Notes: generated from the letters alone by a model not told the origin. DNA of 33,698 nucleotides from an uncultured bacterium (GCA_947063875.1 CAMSTY010000039.1:1-33698); one strand, 5' to 3'; positions 12,286-21,174 are shown, counted from the first letter of the stretch. Made by a program: numbers and translations.

Positions 12286-13623
12286 CTAAAACGTCAGCAC
12301 CCCCAACGCCAGCCCCGAAATCAGGCACAAAATACTTACCCCCCAAATCCAAAAGAAACTATTCTTAATATGATCCTTGATCTCCACGCCAGCCAGACCA
12401 ACACCCAGGAAAGTTGCCGGCACTACCGGACTGATAAAGGTTGCGCAATTGCGGCACACCACCATAGTGATCGCCGTATGTACGGGATCTGCCCCAAACT
12501 GATTGCCCACGCCGATCAGCACTGGCAACAGTCCGTAGAAATAAGAATCCGTACAGAACAAAAGGGTCAGCGGCACGGACAACACTCCGATAATCAGCGG
12601 CAGGAACCGTCCCATGGATTGCGGGATGAAGGAAGCCAATGCCGTCGCCATATGGTTCATAATCTCACTGTCTTCCAGCACACCCAAGAATACGCCGGCT
12701 GCCAGAATGGTAGAGGCCATAGTCAGGGCCGGGCCTGCATGAGACTTGATGATTTTCCCTTGCAGTTTGGCGCCTGGGTAGTTCACAAGCAACGCTACCA
12801 CACAGCCTACCATAAAAGTATAATAAGAAGGAACATCCAAAAATACCAGCGCCACAATAATCAGCAAGGTCCAGATCACATTGAAAGCAAACATTTTCGG
12901 TCTTGCCAGATCATTGGAAGCAGAGGCGTCTTCCAGTTCTTCCGAGTCGCCAGCCTCTTCCGGCATCAGCGTGCTGCCCTCGCCTGCTCCACGTTTTTTC
13001 TCCACCCTTCCCCAGAAAAATGCGGTAAACAATGCAATTACAATTCCTACCAGCTGCATAGGCAAAAGCCGCATCCACAAGGTATTTGCCTCCATCTCCA
13101 GCACAGAAGCCGCGCGCATGGTAGGGCCGCCCCAGGGCATCAGATTCATAACTCCCATAGCTGTCACACAGATCAGCAATAATGTTGTCGGCCGCATTTT
13201 CAGCCGCTTATATACCGGAAGCATAGCCGGAATCGTAATCAGGAAAGTAGAAGCGCCGCCGCCATCCAGATGGCCGATCATAGCGATAATACAGGTCATA
13301 AACGCAACGCCTGTCACGTTGTTGCCCACCCGCTTCATCAGAGCATTGATAATCTTGTCAAACATTCCCACATCGGACATGATTCCGAAAAACAAAACGG
13401 AAAAGATAAACAACGCCGCTGTCGAATGAACCCCCTTCACACCGGCAGAGATAAAATCGCCCATCTCTTCGATGGTAAAAGTCCCGGTCAAAACCAGAAT
13501 CAGCGCCGTAACCGTTGACACCCCGATAAATGCAATCGCCGGTACCGTCACATTCCTCAGCAGCAACACGATAATCATGATGATAGTTGCAAATCCCAGA
13601 AGCGCAAGCATGGTTTCACTCAT
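12286..13623 (-). CDS. CitMHS-family citrate/carboxylate transporter
   Basis: The product of 445 residues is a polytopic membrane protein of the CitMHS (citrate-metal:proton symporter) family, part of the ion transporter superfamily. Features seen: about 11-12 hydrophobic spans, the motif GHLDGGGASTFLITIPAMLP typical of the family's re-entrant region, MPWGGPTMRAA, and a charged cytoplasmic loop (residues about 215-245) in mid-protein. The start ATG 13623 follows GAGGAGGGAAC and is preferred over an in-frame ATG eight codons upstream, which precedes that ribosome site. The gene lies downstream of, and on the same strand as, a membrane sensor kinase, as in citrate-sensing loci. Citrate is the first guess, but other tricarboxylates or dicarboxylates are possible. 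Confidence 0.88.
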   Translation of the reverse strand: MSETMLALLGFATIIMIIVLLLRNVTVPAIAFIGVSTVTALILVLTGTFTIEEMGDFISAGVKGVHSTAALFIFSVLFFGIMSDVGMFDKIINALMKRVGNNVTGVAFMTCIIAMIGHLDGGGASTFLITIPAMLPVYKRLKMRPTTLLLICVTAMGVMNLMPWGGPTMRAASVLEMEANTLWMRLLPMQLVGIVIALFTAFFWGRVEKKRGAGEGSTLMPEEAGDSEELEDASASNDLARPKMFAFNVIWTLLIIVALVFLDVPSYYTFMVGCVVALLVNYPGAKLQGKIIKSHAGPALTMASTILAAGVFLGVLEDSEIMNHMATALASFIPQSMGRFLPLIIGVLSVPLTLLFCTDSYFYGLLPVLIGVGNQFGADPVHTAITMVVCRNCATFISPVVPATFLGVGLAGVEIKDHIKNSFFWIWGVSILCLISGLALGVLTF

Positions 13624-13686
13624 GATGGTTCCCTCCTCTTTATACATTTTCGTATTTGTCTTATGAGAAGAGTATAATTCCGGAAA

Positions 13687-13737
13687 CTTACAGTCATCAT
13701 CATGTTTCCTTAATTTCTGTTAAGCTTTTCCTTACAG
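13687..13737. promoter_or_regulatory. Direct repeats upstream of the CitMHS gene, possible response-regulator sites
   Basis: TTTCCTTA occurs at 13705-13712 and 13727-13734 (22 bases apart) and CTTACAG at 13687-13693 and 13731-13737 (44 bases apart, twice 22). Spacing in multiples of two helical turns is what tandem binding by an OmpR-type regulator would use. The second copies overlap the end of the kinase gene. A TTATAC-like -10 on the minus strand lies between the repeats and the CitMHS gene. Suggestive only. Confidence 0.35.
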
Positions 13738-16032
13738 ATCTTTAAGCTTTCTTTTTAACGCTTCTAATATAGAAGAGATGGACACCGGCTTGTCGATACA
13801 GGCATCCAGAAAACGCCGCTGCCTGGCCTCCACCAGTTCCCTTGTCACCTGATCTGTCATAACAATCATCGCCATATCCGGATATTTTCCCTGAAGAGAC
13901 ATGCAGAAATCTACCCCGCTCTGTCCGCCGATCTCCTGTTCCGTCACCAGCGCATCAAATTTCTTATGTTCTTCCAACGCCCTGCGGGCCTCCTCAAAAT
14001 TCAGCCTGCATTCCAGGGAAATCTTCAGCTTCGCCGCATCCTTCTCCAGCAGGCGCAGAACTTTGGGATTATCATCCACAATCAGCAAGCGGACGCTCTC
14101 TCCCGCCCCTTCCTTTCCATCCCCATCCTTCGCCTTGTCCCCCCAAGCCGCAGGCCGTGCGTCCTCGGCCCCCTGCTCATTCACCGGCAGATAAAGGAAA
14201 AAGGCACTCCCCTTTCCAGGTTCGCTTTCCACCAGGATTCCCCCCTTGTGAGAACTGATGATCTGCTCCACCAGTGCCAGGCCCAGGCCGGTCCCCTTTC
14301 CTCCCTTTTTGGTGGTAAAGAAGGGATCAAAAATCTGATTCATAACCTCTCTGCTCATCCCGCATCCATCATCCCGGATCTCAATACCAATATAACGGTT
14401 CCAGTTTTCCGAAGCCGGCGGCAAATATTGGCTGGCAAATTCCAAGCCGTCCAGTTCCTCTCTTTTTGCCACCCAGGCTCTGACGCCGATACTGCCATCC
14501 TGATGGTTGATCGCATGAATGGCATTGACGCAGATATTTAGGATTACCTGGTTCATCTGTGTCTCATTGCACAAAATACACTCGTCATCCAGACCAATAT
14601 CTTCCGTCAGGCAGATATTGGCCGGGCAAACGGAACGTACCATCTTCAGCGCCCGGGTAAGCATCCTTTTCCCATTCATATTCTTATATGCCGTTTCCAT
14701 ATTTTTCCGGCTCAAAGAAGAGATCTGCTGAATAATCTCTTTCGCCTTCCTTGATGCCTCATAGATCTCCATGACGCTGTCATACTGCTCCGAATCCTCA
14801 TCCAGATCCATCAAAAGCAAGTCTGCATATCCCATAATCGGAGTCAAAAGATTGTTAAATTCATGAGCAATCCCGCCTGTCATGGTTCCCATAATCTGCA
14901 GCCGCTGCTGATGGGCGATGGTTTCCTCGCTGCGGTGCATCTCCTCCAGCAGCCGGTTTAATTCCGTCAGATAAGCGATCTGTTCCGTATCTTTCTGTTT
15001 CTGCAGAAGCATATGGCCGATATACCAGGCCATGGCAACCATAATCATGAAAAACACCAGAAACAAAGCCGCCAGCCGGAGCACTCCTTCTGCCACCGGA
15101 ATGTAAATATCATCGTAATCCATCACCGCGCTCAAAATCAGGAAATCCTCCCCGATCCGCACCGGACAGTATGCGCTGATCTTGCGCACTCTTGGATAAC
15201 CCTCCTCGAGCCACCAGTAGGAATAGTATTCGTCTACGCCCTCGCGTCCCTCCTTCTGATGATCCGTCATCTCCCTCAGGCTCTCCAGATCCAGGTTCCG
15301 GTCCTCATACATTTCCATCCGGCCCTCGATCACCTCGATCCCCCACTGGGCCCGTTCCGGGTGCATCAGGATAATCCCGTCCGCATCCTTTAGCACCATA
15401 TAACCGCTGCTTCCGACCTTCAACCCTCTTACCAGGGTATAATAATACTGTTCCAGGTTGAGGACAATGGAAATTGCCCCTTCCTCAGGGATCTCCATCC
15501 GCAGGACCAGACACATTTTTCCATTTTCCATCTTCGCCAGCCGCAGACTTTTCTGCCGGTCAATCCGGCTGACGGAACAAACCTGCTGGATTTTTACATT
15601 TTTTGTGCTTCTGAGGATTTCTCCTGCCTCATCCTCAACCATCACATCATCCACAAAGGTCTTGTGAGTATCCACATAATCCTTGCCTGCCGAAAAGCCT
15701 TCCTGCCCCTCTCTGCTCATTTGGCGCAGTCCGTCCAGATCCTCCTCGTACTCCCGGATAAACACCTCCATACTCTCCCCCAGGCTCTGCACGGTAAGCA
15801 GCATCTGCTGTTTCTGGGTGTCAATAATCGCATCCCTGTAATCATTCCAGATTCCGATACCGACGCACACAGCAATTCCCAGCGCCATCCCCAGCACCGG
15901 CACCAGGATTCTTCCTGCGTGCCATGCCGGACTTCGTTCTTTTCTGCTCTTTTCTTCCCCTTTATTGTCTTTACCTTCTTTTTTTCCTTCTGCCGTTATT
16001 TTCTCAGTCTCTTCTCTCTTTTTCCAATCCAT
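13732..16032 (-). CDS. Membrane hybrid sensor histidine kinase with Glu-substituted receiver domain
   Basis: Numbered from ATG 16032 the protein has 766 residues. Order: basic N-terminus; membrane span about 42-62; extracytoplasmic sensor about 67-312 (Cache/PAS-like, with LKVGSSGYMVLKDADGIILM); second span about 319-342; coiled linker; HisKA domain with H390 in GGIAHEFNN; HATPase_c with Asn503, DDGCGM (554-559), FDPFFTTK and GKGTGLGL; and a C-terminal receiver about 648-766. The receiver keeps the acidic pair 653-654, Thr726 and Lys748, but the phospho-accepting position holds Glu698 (ALVTEQEIGG) instead of Asp. AAAGGG lies nine bases from ATG 16032; a TTG three codons upstream is less likely. 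A divergent response regulator and a downstream CitMHS transporter suggest it senses a carboxylate such as citrate. Confidence 0.88.
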   Translation of the reverse strand: MDWKKREETEKITAEGKKEGKDNKGEEKSRKERSPAWHAGRILVPVLGMALGIAVCVGIGIWNDYRDAIIDTQKQQMLLTVQSLGESMEVFIREYEEDLDGLRQMSREGQEGFSAGKDYVDTHKTFVDDVMVEDEAGEILRSTKNVKIQQVCSVSRIDRQKSLRLAKMENGKMCLVLRMEIPEEGAISIVLNLEQYYYTLVRGLKVGSSGYMVLKDADGIILMHPERAQWGIEVIEGRMEMYEDRNLDLESLREMTDHQKEGREGVDEYYSYWWLEEGYPRVRKISAYCPVRIGEDFLILSAVMDYDDIYIPVAEGVLRLAALFLVFFMIMVAMAWYIGHMLLQKQKDTEQIAYLTELNRLLEEMHRSEETIAHQQRLQIMGTMTGGIAHEFNNLLTPIMGYADLLLMDLDEDSEQYDSVMEIYEASRKAKEIIQQISSLSRKNMETAYKNMNGKRMLTRALKMVRSVCPANICLTEDIGLDDECILCNETQMNQVILNICVNAIHAINHQDGSIGVRAWVAKREELDGLEFASQYLPPASENWNRYIGIEIRDDGCGMSREVMNQIFDPFFTTKKGGKGTGLGLALVEQIISSHKGGILVESEPGKGSAFFLYLPVNEQGAEDARPAAWGDKAKDGDGKEGAGESVRLLIVDDNPKVLRLLEKDAAKLKISLECRLNFEEARRALEEHKKFDALVTEQEIGGQSGVDFCMSLQGKYPDMAMIVMTDQVTRELVEARQRRFLDACIDKPVSISSILEALKRKLKDL

Positions 16033-16074
16033 CCCCGGCAACCCTTTCTTTCCGACTCTCTTCTTCAGACACTC

Positions 16075-16111
16075 TTGACTAAAGATTACCTTAATACTAT
16101 AATATTTTCAA
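16075..16111. promoter_or_regulatory. Overlapping divergent promoters of the kinase and response-regulator genes
   Basis: Plus strand: TTGACT (16075-16080), 17-base spacer, TATAAT (16098-16103), reading to the response regulator. Minus strand: TTGAAA (complement of 16106-16111), 17-base spacer, TAATCT (complement of 16083-16088), reading to the kinase. The two promoters share the same 37 bases, so polymerase bound to one should exclude the other. Confidence 0.65.
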
Positions 16112-16169
16112 CATTACCCGGCAATTTTACAAAATTTTTCCGAAACCAGAATCCGGAAGGAGCCTTGCC

Positions 16170-16856
16170 ATGGCAGATAAAATTCTGATCGTAGATGACG
16201 ACCCGGCGATCCGCAAGCTATTGGAGAAAGTCATGCATAGTAACGAAATGGAGACCGCCACTGCAGGCAGCGGCGCGGCCGCGCTGCGCCTGCTCTCCGA
16301 AAATGCCTATGACCTGATTCTCATGGATATCATGTTGGGCGATATGGAAGGATTTGAGGTCATCAAACGCCTTCGCAGCCAGGGCATCAAGACTCCGGTC
16401 ATGATTGTCAGCGGCCGGAATGAAGATTATGATTCTCTATATGGCCTCTCCGTAGGCGCTGACGACTATATCACAAAACCGTTTCGTCCCGTAGTTCTGG
16501 GAGCCAAGGTCAAAGCGCTGATCCGCCGCAACCGGGATATGATTCTGGACAAACCGGCCATGCTGGAATGCGGCCCCTTTTCCTATGACTACGGCGCCAT
16601 GCGTTTTTATAAGAACAAAGAAGAACTGATCCTCTCTGCCCGGGAAGCGTCTCTTTTTCTTCTGTTTCTGCAGCATCCCGGCCAGGTCTACACAAAAGAT
16701 ATGATCTACGAAAAAGTCTGGGGCACCGATGTGGCGGTAGATGATAACGCGATCATGGTCTATATCAACCGGCTTCGGGGAAAGATCGAAGACGACCGCC
16801 AGAAACCGACACATATTGTGACAGTACGGGGACTTGGCTATCGATTTGTGCCATGA
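16170..16856 (+). CDS. OmpR-family response regulator
   Basis: The 228-residue protein has a full receiver domain (1-115: acidic residues in IVDDDP, phospho-acceptor Asp53 in LILMDIMLGD, Ser81 in VSGRN, Lys103 in TKPF). A winged-helix DNA-binding domain (about 130-228) contains LSAREASLFLLFLQHPGQVY, VDDNAIMVYINRLRGKIED and the closing RGLGYRFVP. GGAAGGAG eight bases ahead supports ATG 16170. It is divergent from the hybrid kinase and shares its promoter region, so it is the probable partner. Since the kinase's own receiver lacks the Asp, phosphate would have to pass from kinase His390 directly to this Asp53. Probable targets are the CitMHS gene and itself. Confidence 0.92.
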   Translation: MADKILIVDDDPAIRKLLEKVMHSNEMETATAGSGAAALRLLSENAYDLILMDIMLGDMEGFEVIKRLRSQGIKTPVMIVSGRNEDYDSLYGLSVGADDYITKPFRPVVLGAKVKALIRRNRDMILDKPAMLECGPFSYDYGAMRFYKNKEELILSAREASLFLLFLQHPGQVYTKDMIYEKVWGTDVAVDDNAIMVYINRLRGKIEDDRQKPTHIVTVRGLGYRFVP

Positions 16857-16878
16857 CAATCAGGGGGGGAAGGCAAAC

Positions 16879-17250
16879 ATGTTTTTTATTATGGGAATCA
16901 GCCAGGGAAAAAAGAAGCTGGATTTCGATCAGCTTATTATCTGCAGAAGCTGCGGAAAATACGGACATCTGGAAGTTTATATGATCTATTCCTGTCTCAG
17001 CCTTTTCTTCATCCCCATTTTCAAATGGGGCCGCCAGTATTGTGTCCGGACCAGCTGCTGCGACAAAATCATAGCCATTGATTCCGAACTGGGCCGGCAG
17101 ATCGAACGAGGCCAGGTTACCTCGCTGCCGGAAAATATTATCCCTGCGGATTTTCAGTCCGGCTGCCGCAGGAAACGCTGCAGCAGCTGCGGATTTGAAA
17201 CGGAGGAAGATTACCAGTTTTGCCCTAAATGCGGGAGAGAACTGTCTTAG
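16879..17250 (+). CDS. Small zinc-ribbon protein
   Basis: The 124-residue protein begins MFFIMGISQGKKKLDFDQ and has two cysteine clusters. An N-terminal CRSCG (with a later CC in VRTSCC) flanks a hydrophobic stretch (YMIYSCLSLFFIPIFKWG). A C-terminal zinc ribbon is formed by CSSCG and FCPKCG. It fits the zinc-ribbon family of small proteins common in Clostridia; no function is established. The start at 16879 is chosen for its AGGGGGGAAGG ribosome site; an earlier in-frame ATG lies within the response-regulator gene. It is 22 bases behind that gene and probably co-transcribed. Confidence 0.7.
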   Translation: MFFIMGISQGKKKLDFDQLIICRSCGKYGHLEVYMIYSCLSLFFIPIFKWGRQYCVRTSCCDKIIAIDSELGRQIERGQVTSLPENIIPADFQSGCRRKRCSSCGFETEEDYQFCPKCGRELS

Positions 17251-17279
17251 TTGACATTTTCTAACCCCGGTGCTAAACT
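17251..17279 (+). promoter_or_regulatory. trpS promoter
   Basis: TTGACA (17251-17256), a 17-base spacer and TAAACT (17274-17279) lie directly after the zinc-ribbon stop codon. The expected transcript start is only about 25 bases before the trpS ATG, leaving no room for a T-box leader. Confidence 0.75.
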
Positions 17280-17309
17280 TATCTCATCGAAAAAGGAGAT
17301 CAATTAATC

Positions 17310-18314
17310 ATGTTAGACGGAAAAAAAGTATTATTCAGCGGTATGCAGGCAACTGGCAACCTGACTCTGGGCAATTATCTGGGCGCCCTCAAAAACTGGG
17401 TCAGCATTGCAGACGAATATGAGACTTTTTACGGAGTCGTGGACATGCATTCCATCACCATCCGGCAGGACCCGGCAGAGTTGCGCAGACGGGCACGTAC
17501 TTTGCTCACCTTATATATCGCGGCAGGCCTGGACCCGGAGAAAAACTGTATCTATTATCAGTCCCATGTAACCGGACACGCGGAACTGGCATGGATTCTC
17601 AACTGCTTCACCTATATGGGCGAATTGAACCGGATGACCCAGTTCAAGGACAAGGCCTCCAAACATGCTGATAACATTAACGCGGGCCTGTTTACTTATC
17701 CGGTGCTGATGGCGGCAGATATTCTGCTTTACCAATCTGATGTGGTGCCGGTAGGCATCGATCAGATGCAGCATTTAGAGATTACCCGCAACGTTGCCCA
17801 ACGGTTTAATGCTATCTACGGCGATGTGTTCACCATTCCGGAAGCCTACATCGGTAAGGTGGGCGCCAAGATCATGAGTCTCCAGGACCCCGCCAGGAAG
17901 ATGTCCAAGTCGGATGAGAACCCCAACGCGAGCATCTATCTGATGGATGATCCGGACACGATCATGCGCAAGTTCAAACGTGCTGTCACAGACTCCGAGG
18001 CCTGCGTCCGCTACTGCGATGAGCAGCCGGGTATCCACAACCTGATCGACATTTACTGCGCCTGCACCGGCAAGACCCCGGCCGAGACAGAGAAAGAATT
18101 TGACGGCAAGGGTTACGGAAACTTCAAAACTGCCGTGGGCGAGTCCGTGGTAAGCGTGCTGAAACCACTACAGGACCGCTTCGCTGATCTGAACAAGAAT
18201 AAAGATTATCTGGACAGTGTCATCAAGAACAACGCCGAGAAGGCGCAGTACTTCTCCAACAAGACTCTGCGCAAGGTACAGAAAAAAGTCGGTTTCCCGG
18301 AGAGAGTCCGCTGA
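17310..18314 (+). CDS. trpS: Tryptophan-tRNA ligase (TrpRS)
   Basis: The 334-residue protein is a class I aminoacyl-tRNA synthetase that charges tRNA-Trp. Signature sequences are SGMQATGNLTLGNYLGAL (the HIGH-type motif reads TLGN), the tryptophan pocket region with VPVGIDQMQHLEITRNVA, and the KMSKS loop in ARKMSKSDENP. Length is normal for bacterial TrpRS. AAAGGAG precedes ATG 17310. It is transcribed alone from its own promoter and ends at a strong terminator. Confidence 0.96.
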   Translation: MLDGKKVLFSGMQATGNLTLGNYLGALKNWVSIADEYETFYGVVDMHSITIRQDPAELRRRARTLLTLYIAAGLDPEKNCIYYQSHVTGHAELAWILNCFTYMGELNRMTQFKDKASKHADNINAGLFTYPVLMAADILLYQSDVVPVGIDQMQHLEITRNVAQRFNAIYGDVFTIPEAYIGKVGAKIMSLQDPARKMSKSDENPNASIYLMDDPDTIMRKFKRAVTDSEACVRYCDEQPGIHNLIDIYCACTGKTPAETEKEFDGKGYGNFKTAVGESVVSVLKPLQDRFADLNKNKDYLDSVIKNNAEKAQYFSNKTLRKVQKKVGFPERVR

Positions 18315-18393
18315 TTATCTTTTGATTTTTAGAAAAACAAAAATTTTTAAACGAAACATTCTTTTCTAAAATGTTTATCAAAACATTTATCAA

Positions 18394-18438
18394 ATCCGGC
18401 AAGACATGTCATCGGCATGTTTTGTCGGATCTTTTTTT
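18394..18438 (+). terminator. Intrinsic terminator of trpS
   Basis: ATCCGGCAAGACATG pairs with CATGTTTTGTCGGAT (two G-U or mismatch steps) around the loop TCATCGG, followed by CTTTTTTT. A small palindrome, AAATGTTT-ATC-AAAACATTT, lies just upstream. Confidence 0.85.
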
Positions 18439-18470
18439 CCTCTTCCCGCATGACAAAGGCAAAAATCTCA

Positions 18471-18483
18471 TATCTTTAAGATA
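18471..18483. promoter_or_regulatory. Perfect 13-bp palindrome upstream of the P-type ATPase gene
   Basis: TATCTT-T-AAGATA lies 46 bases before the ATPase ATG, in the only upstream regulatory space after the trpS terminator. It could be an operator, but no regulator gene is adjacent and a clear -35/-10 pair was not found. Confidence 0.35.
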
Positions 18484-18529
18484 AAGCGATCCTGTGCGCA
18501 TCTGCTCTTGCAGGGAGAGGAGACTACTT

Positions 18530-21133
18530 ATGGACAATTGGTACCAGGTTCCGAAAGAACTGATTCTGAAACAAATGCAGGTACCGGAAAGCGGACTCAG
18601 CAGCCAGATGGCACAAACGATTCTGACCCGGGTAGGGGAAAATACACTCAAAGAACAGGCACGGCAGAAAGCCTGGCAGGTTTTCCTGGCACAATTTCAA
18701 GATCTTCTGGTCGTCATCCTGATTATCGCCGCTGTCATCTCCATGGTCTCCGGCAACGCAGAAAGCACCCTTGTAATCTTTGCCGTGATTACCTTAAATG
18801 CTGTTTTAGGCACCGTTCAGCACCAGAAGGCGCAGAAATCCCTGGACAGCCTGAAAGCCCTGTCCTCCCCTTCGGCAAAAATCCTCCGGGACGGACGGCC
18901 CGTGGAGATTCCCTCCTCCCAGGTAGTGCCGGGAGACATTATGCTTCTGGAGGCAGGAGACCTGGCTGTGGCCGACGGCCGCCTTCTGGAATGCCATAAT
19001 CTGATGGTCAATGAAAGTTCTCTCACGGGAGAATCCGACCATGTGGAAAAAAAGGCCGACGTACTGGCTAAAGATCAGCTTCCTCTTGCCGATCAGACCA
19101 ATATGATATTTTCCGGCTCTCTGATCACCGGAGGACGGGGAAAGGCTGTGGCAACTGCCACAGGCATGGATACGGAAATCGGAAAAATTGCCGCTATGAT
19201 GAATGCTGCCGAAGAAAAAAAGACACCTTTGCAGGTCAGTTTAGACCAGTTCAGCAGCCGTCTGGCCGCCGGCATTATGCTGATCTGCGTCCTGGTATTT
19301 GTCCTGGGACTGTTCCGGGGTACTCCGGTCCTGGAATCTCTGATGTTTGCCGTGGCTCTCGCCGTGGCTGCCATCCCGGAAGCGCTTGGTTCCATCGTTA
19401 CCATCGTCCAAGCCATGGGAACCCAGCGCATGGCCAAAGAACATGCTATTATTAAAGATCTGAAAGCAGTGGAAAGCCTGGGCTGCGTGTCTGTTATCTG
19501 TTCCGACAAGACCGGCACTCTGACCCAGAACAGAATGAGTGTTCAGGAAATTTACACCAACAGCCGGCTGACCTCCGTTTTTCATTTAAATCCCTGCCAC
19601 CCGGTACACCGATATTTCCTCTATGCCGCCCTGCTTGCAAACGATGCCGTTATCGACAACGGCTGTCTGGGAGACCCCACCGAGACCGCGTTGCTGGAAA
19701 TGGGCAGAACCATAAATATCGACATTTCCAGGCTGCGCCAGGAATTCCCCCGCCTGGGAGAACTTCCCTTTGACTCCGGCCGGAAGCTTATGAGCACCCT
19801 CCACAGGATTGACGACAGAATCCTCCTTTTTACCAAAGGCGCACCTGACGTACTGTTGGAACGTTCCACCCAGGTTCTTACCGGAGCAGGCATCCGCCCG
19901 CTGACCGGAATCTTGCGTCAGCAGATTTTGGAGCAGAACCAGAACTGGTCTTCCCAGGGTTTAAGAATTCTTGCCATGGCCTACCGGGAAACAGAAAACG
20001 CCGCAGAATACGATCTCTCCCTGGAAGAGAACTACATATTCCTTGGCATGGCAGCCATGATGGACCCGCCCCGGATGGAATCCCGGACTGCTGTTCTAAG
20101 CGCACGCCGGGCAGGTATCCGCCCGGTTATGATTACCGGCGACCATAAGATCACTGCCGTAGCCATCGCACGCCGAATCGGACTTTTTGAAGAAGGAGAC
20201 CTTGCCATCACCGGCTCGCAGCTGGATGCTATGGATGAGGGGCAGCTGCAGGATAATCTGAAACGGATCTCCGTCTACGCCCGAGTCTCTCCGGAGCATA
20301 AAATCCGCATTGTAAACGCATGGCAAAGCCACGGCAATATTGTAGCCATGACCGGCGATGGCGTCAACGACGCCCCTGCCCTTAAAAAAGCAGATATCGG
20401 CATTGCCATGGGAATCACCGGCACTGAGGTCTCCAAGGACGCCGCTTCCATGATTCTTACAGATGACAATTTTGCCACCATTATACGGGCAGTGGCCAAC
20501 GGAAGGAATGTATATCGCAACATCCGCCATGCCATCCAGTTTCTTCTGTCCGGCAATATGGCAGGGATTTTCAGCGTACTCTACACTTCCCTTCTGGCTC
20601 TCCCCATGCCTTTCGCCCCGGTTCACCTTCTTTTTATCAACCTGCTGACAGACTCCCTGCCAGCTATCGCCATCGGCATGGAACCACAGGAAGAAGGGCT
20701 GTTAGATCAGCCTCCCCGATCGCCCGGGGAGGGTATCCTCACCCGCCGTTTTCTCGCCAGCATACTGCTTCAGGGCGGACTGATTGCTGCGGGTACCATG
20801 ATCGCCTTCCATCTGGGAATGGAAACCGGCGGCGCCGGGACTGCCAGTACCATGGCTTTCGCCACCTTAACCCTGGCGCGGCTTTTTCACGGTTTTAACT
20901 GCCGCAGCGAACACTCTGTCATCCGCCTGGGGTTCTCGGGAAATCTATGGAGTGTTATGGCTTTTGAGACAGGCGTCGTCCTGCTGGCCGCCGTGTTATT
21001 CTTCCCTGGACTTCAGGTTCTGTTCGCAGTGGCTGATTTAAGTCTGTTCCAGCTGACAACCATTATTATCTTCGCGCTTCTTCCTACCATTGTCATCCAG
21101 GCTGCCAGGACCCTGAAAGAATCATTTCAGTAA
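18530..21133 (+). CDS. P-type cation ATPase, type II (Ca2+-transporting type)
   Basis: The 867-residue protein has all landmarks of a P-type ATPase: actuator loop with ESSLTGES, phosphorylation site Asp326 in CSDKTGTLT, nucleotide-binding KGAPDVLLE, and hinge MTGDGVNDAPALKKADIGIAMG. Membrane motifs AAIPEAL (Glu284, M4) and FINLLTDSLPAIAIGMEP (Asn and Asp in M6) match the Ca2+ sites of SERCA/PMCA-like bacterial pumps, so export of Ca2+ (or Mn2+) is expected. Start 18530 follows AGAGGAG; an in-frame ATG 12 codons upstream is ignored because it precedes that site. Transcribed alone. K+ or Na+ cannot be excluded but are less likely. Confidence 0.92.
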   Translation: MDNWYQVPKELILKQMQVPESGLSSQMAQTILTRVGENTLKEQARQKAWQVFLAQFQDLLVVILIIAAVISMVSGNAESTLVIFAVITLNAVLGTVQHQKAQKSLDSLKALSSPSAKILRDGRPVEIPSSQVVPGDIMLLEAGDLAVADGRLLECHNLMVNESSLTGESDHVEKKADVLAKDQLPLADQTNMIFSGSLITGGRGKAVATATGMDTEIGKIAAMMNAAEEKKTPLQVSLDQFSSRLAAGIMLICVLVFVLGLFRGTPVLESLMFAVALAVAAIPEALGSIVTIVQAMGTQRMAKEHAIIKDLKAVESLGCVSVICSDKTGTLTQNRMSVQEIYTNSRLTSVFHLNPCHPVHRYFLYAALLANDAVIDNGCLGDPTETALLEMGRTINIDISRLRQEFPRLGELPFDSGRKLMSTLHRIDDRILLFTKGAPDVLLERSTQVLTGAGIRPLTGILRQQILEQNQNWSSQGLRILAMAYRETENAAEYDLSLEENYIFLGMAAMMDPPRMESRTAVLSARRAGIRPVMITGDHKITAVAIARRIGLFEEGDLAITGSQLDAMDEGQLQDNLKRISVYARVSPEHKIRIVNAWQSHGNIVAMTGDGVNDAPALKKADIGIAMGITGTEVSKDAASMILTDDNFATIIRAVANGRNVYRNIRHAIQFLLSGNMAGIFSVLYTSLLALPMPFAPVHLLFINLLTDSLPAIAIGMEPQEEGLLDQPPRSPGEGILTRRFLASILLQGGLIAAGTMIAFHLGMETGGAGTASTMAFATLTLARLFHGFNCRSEHSVIRLGFSGNLWSVMAFETGVVLLAAVLFFPGLQVLFAVADLSLFQLTTIIIFALLPTIVIQAARTLKESFQ

Positions 21134-21144
21134 AACGTTGCTGC

Positions 21145-21174
21145 AAGCCGGGTGTCTGCCCAGACACCTGGCTT
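21145..21174. terminator. Hairpin between convergent P-type ATPase and DUF3006-like genes
   Basis: AAGCC-G-GGTGTCTG (21145-21158) pairs with CAGACACC-T-GGCTT (21161-21174), a 14-base stem with one G-U pair. It lies 12 bases after the ATPase stop and 23 before the convergent gene end, suggesting two-way termination, though the T run is short. Confidence 0.6.

Noticed and set aside
12169..13182. 337-codon plus-strand frame antisense to the CitMHS gene
   Set aside because: His/Gln-rich composition of a shadow frame; the opposite strand encodes a clear transporter with a ribosome site.
17280..17309. T-box riboswitch before trpS
   Set aside because: Only about 25 leader bases are available after the promoter and no T-box or antiterminator hairpin is present.
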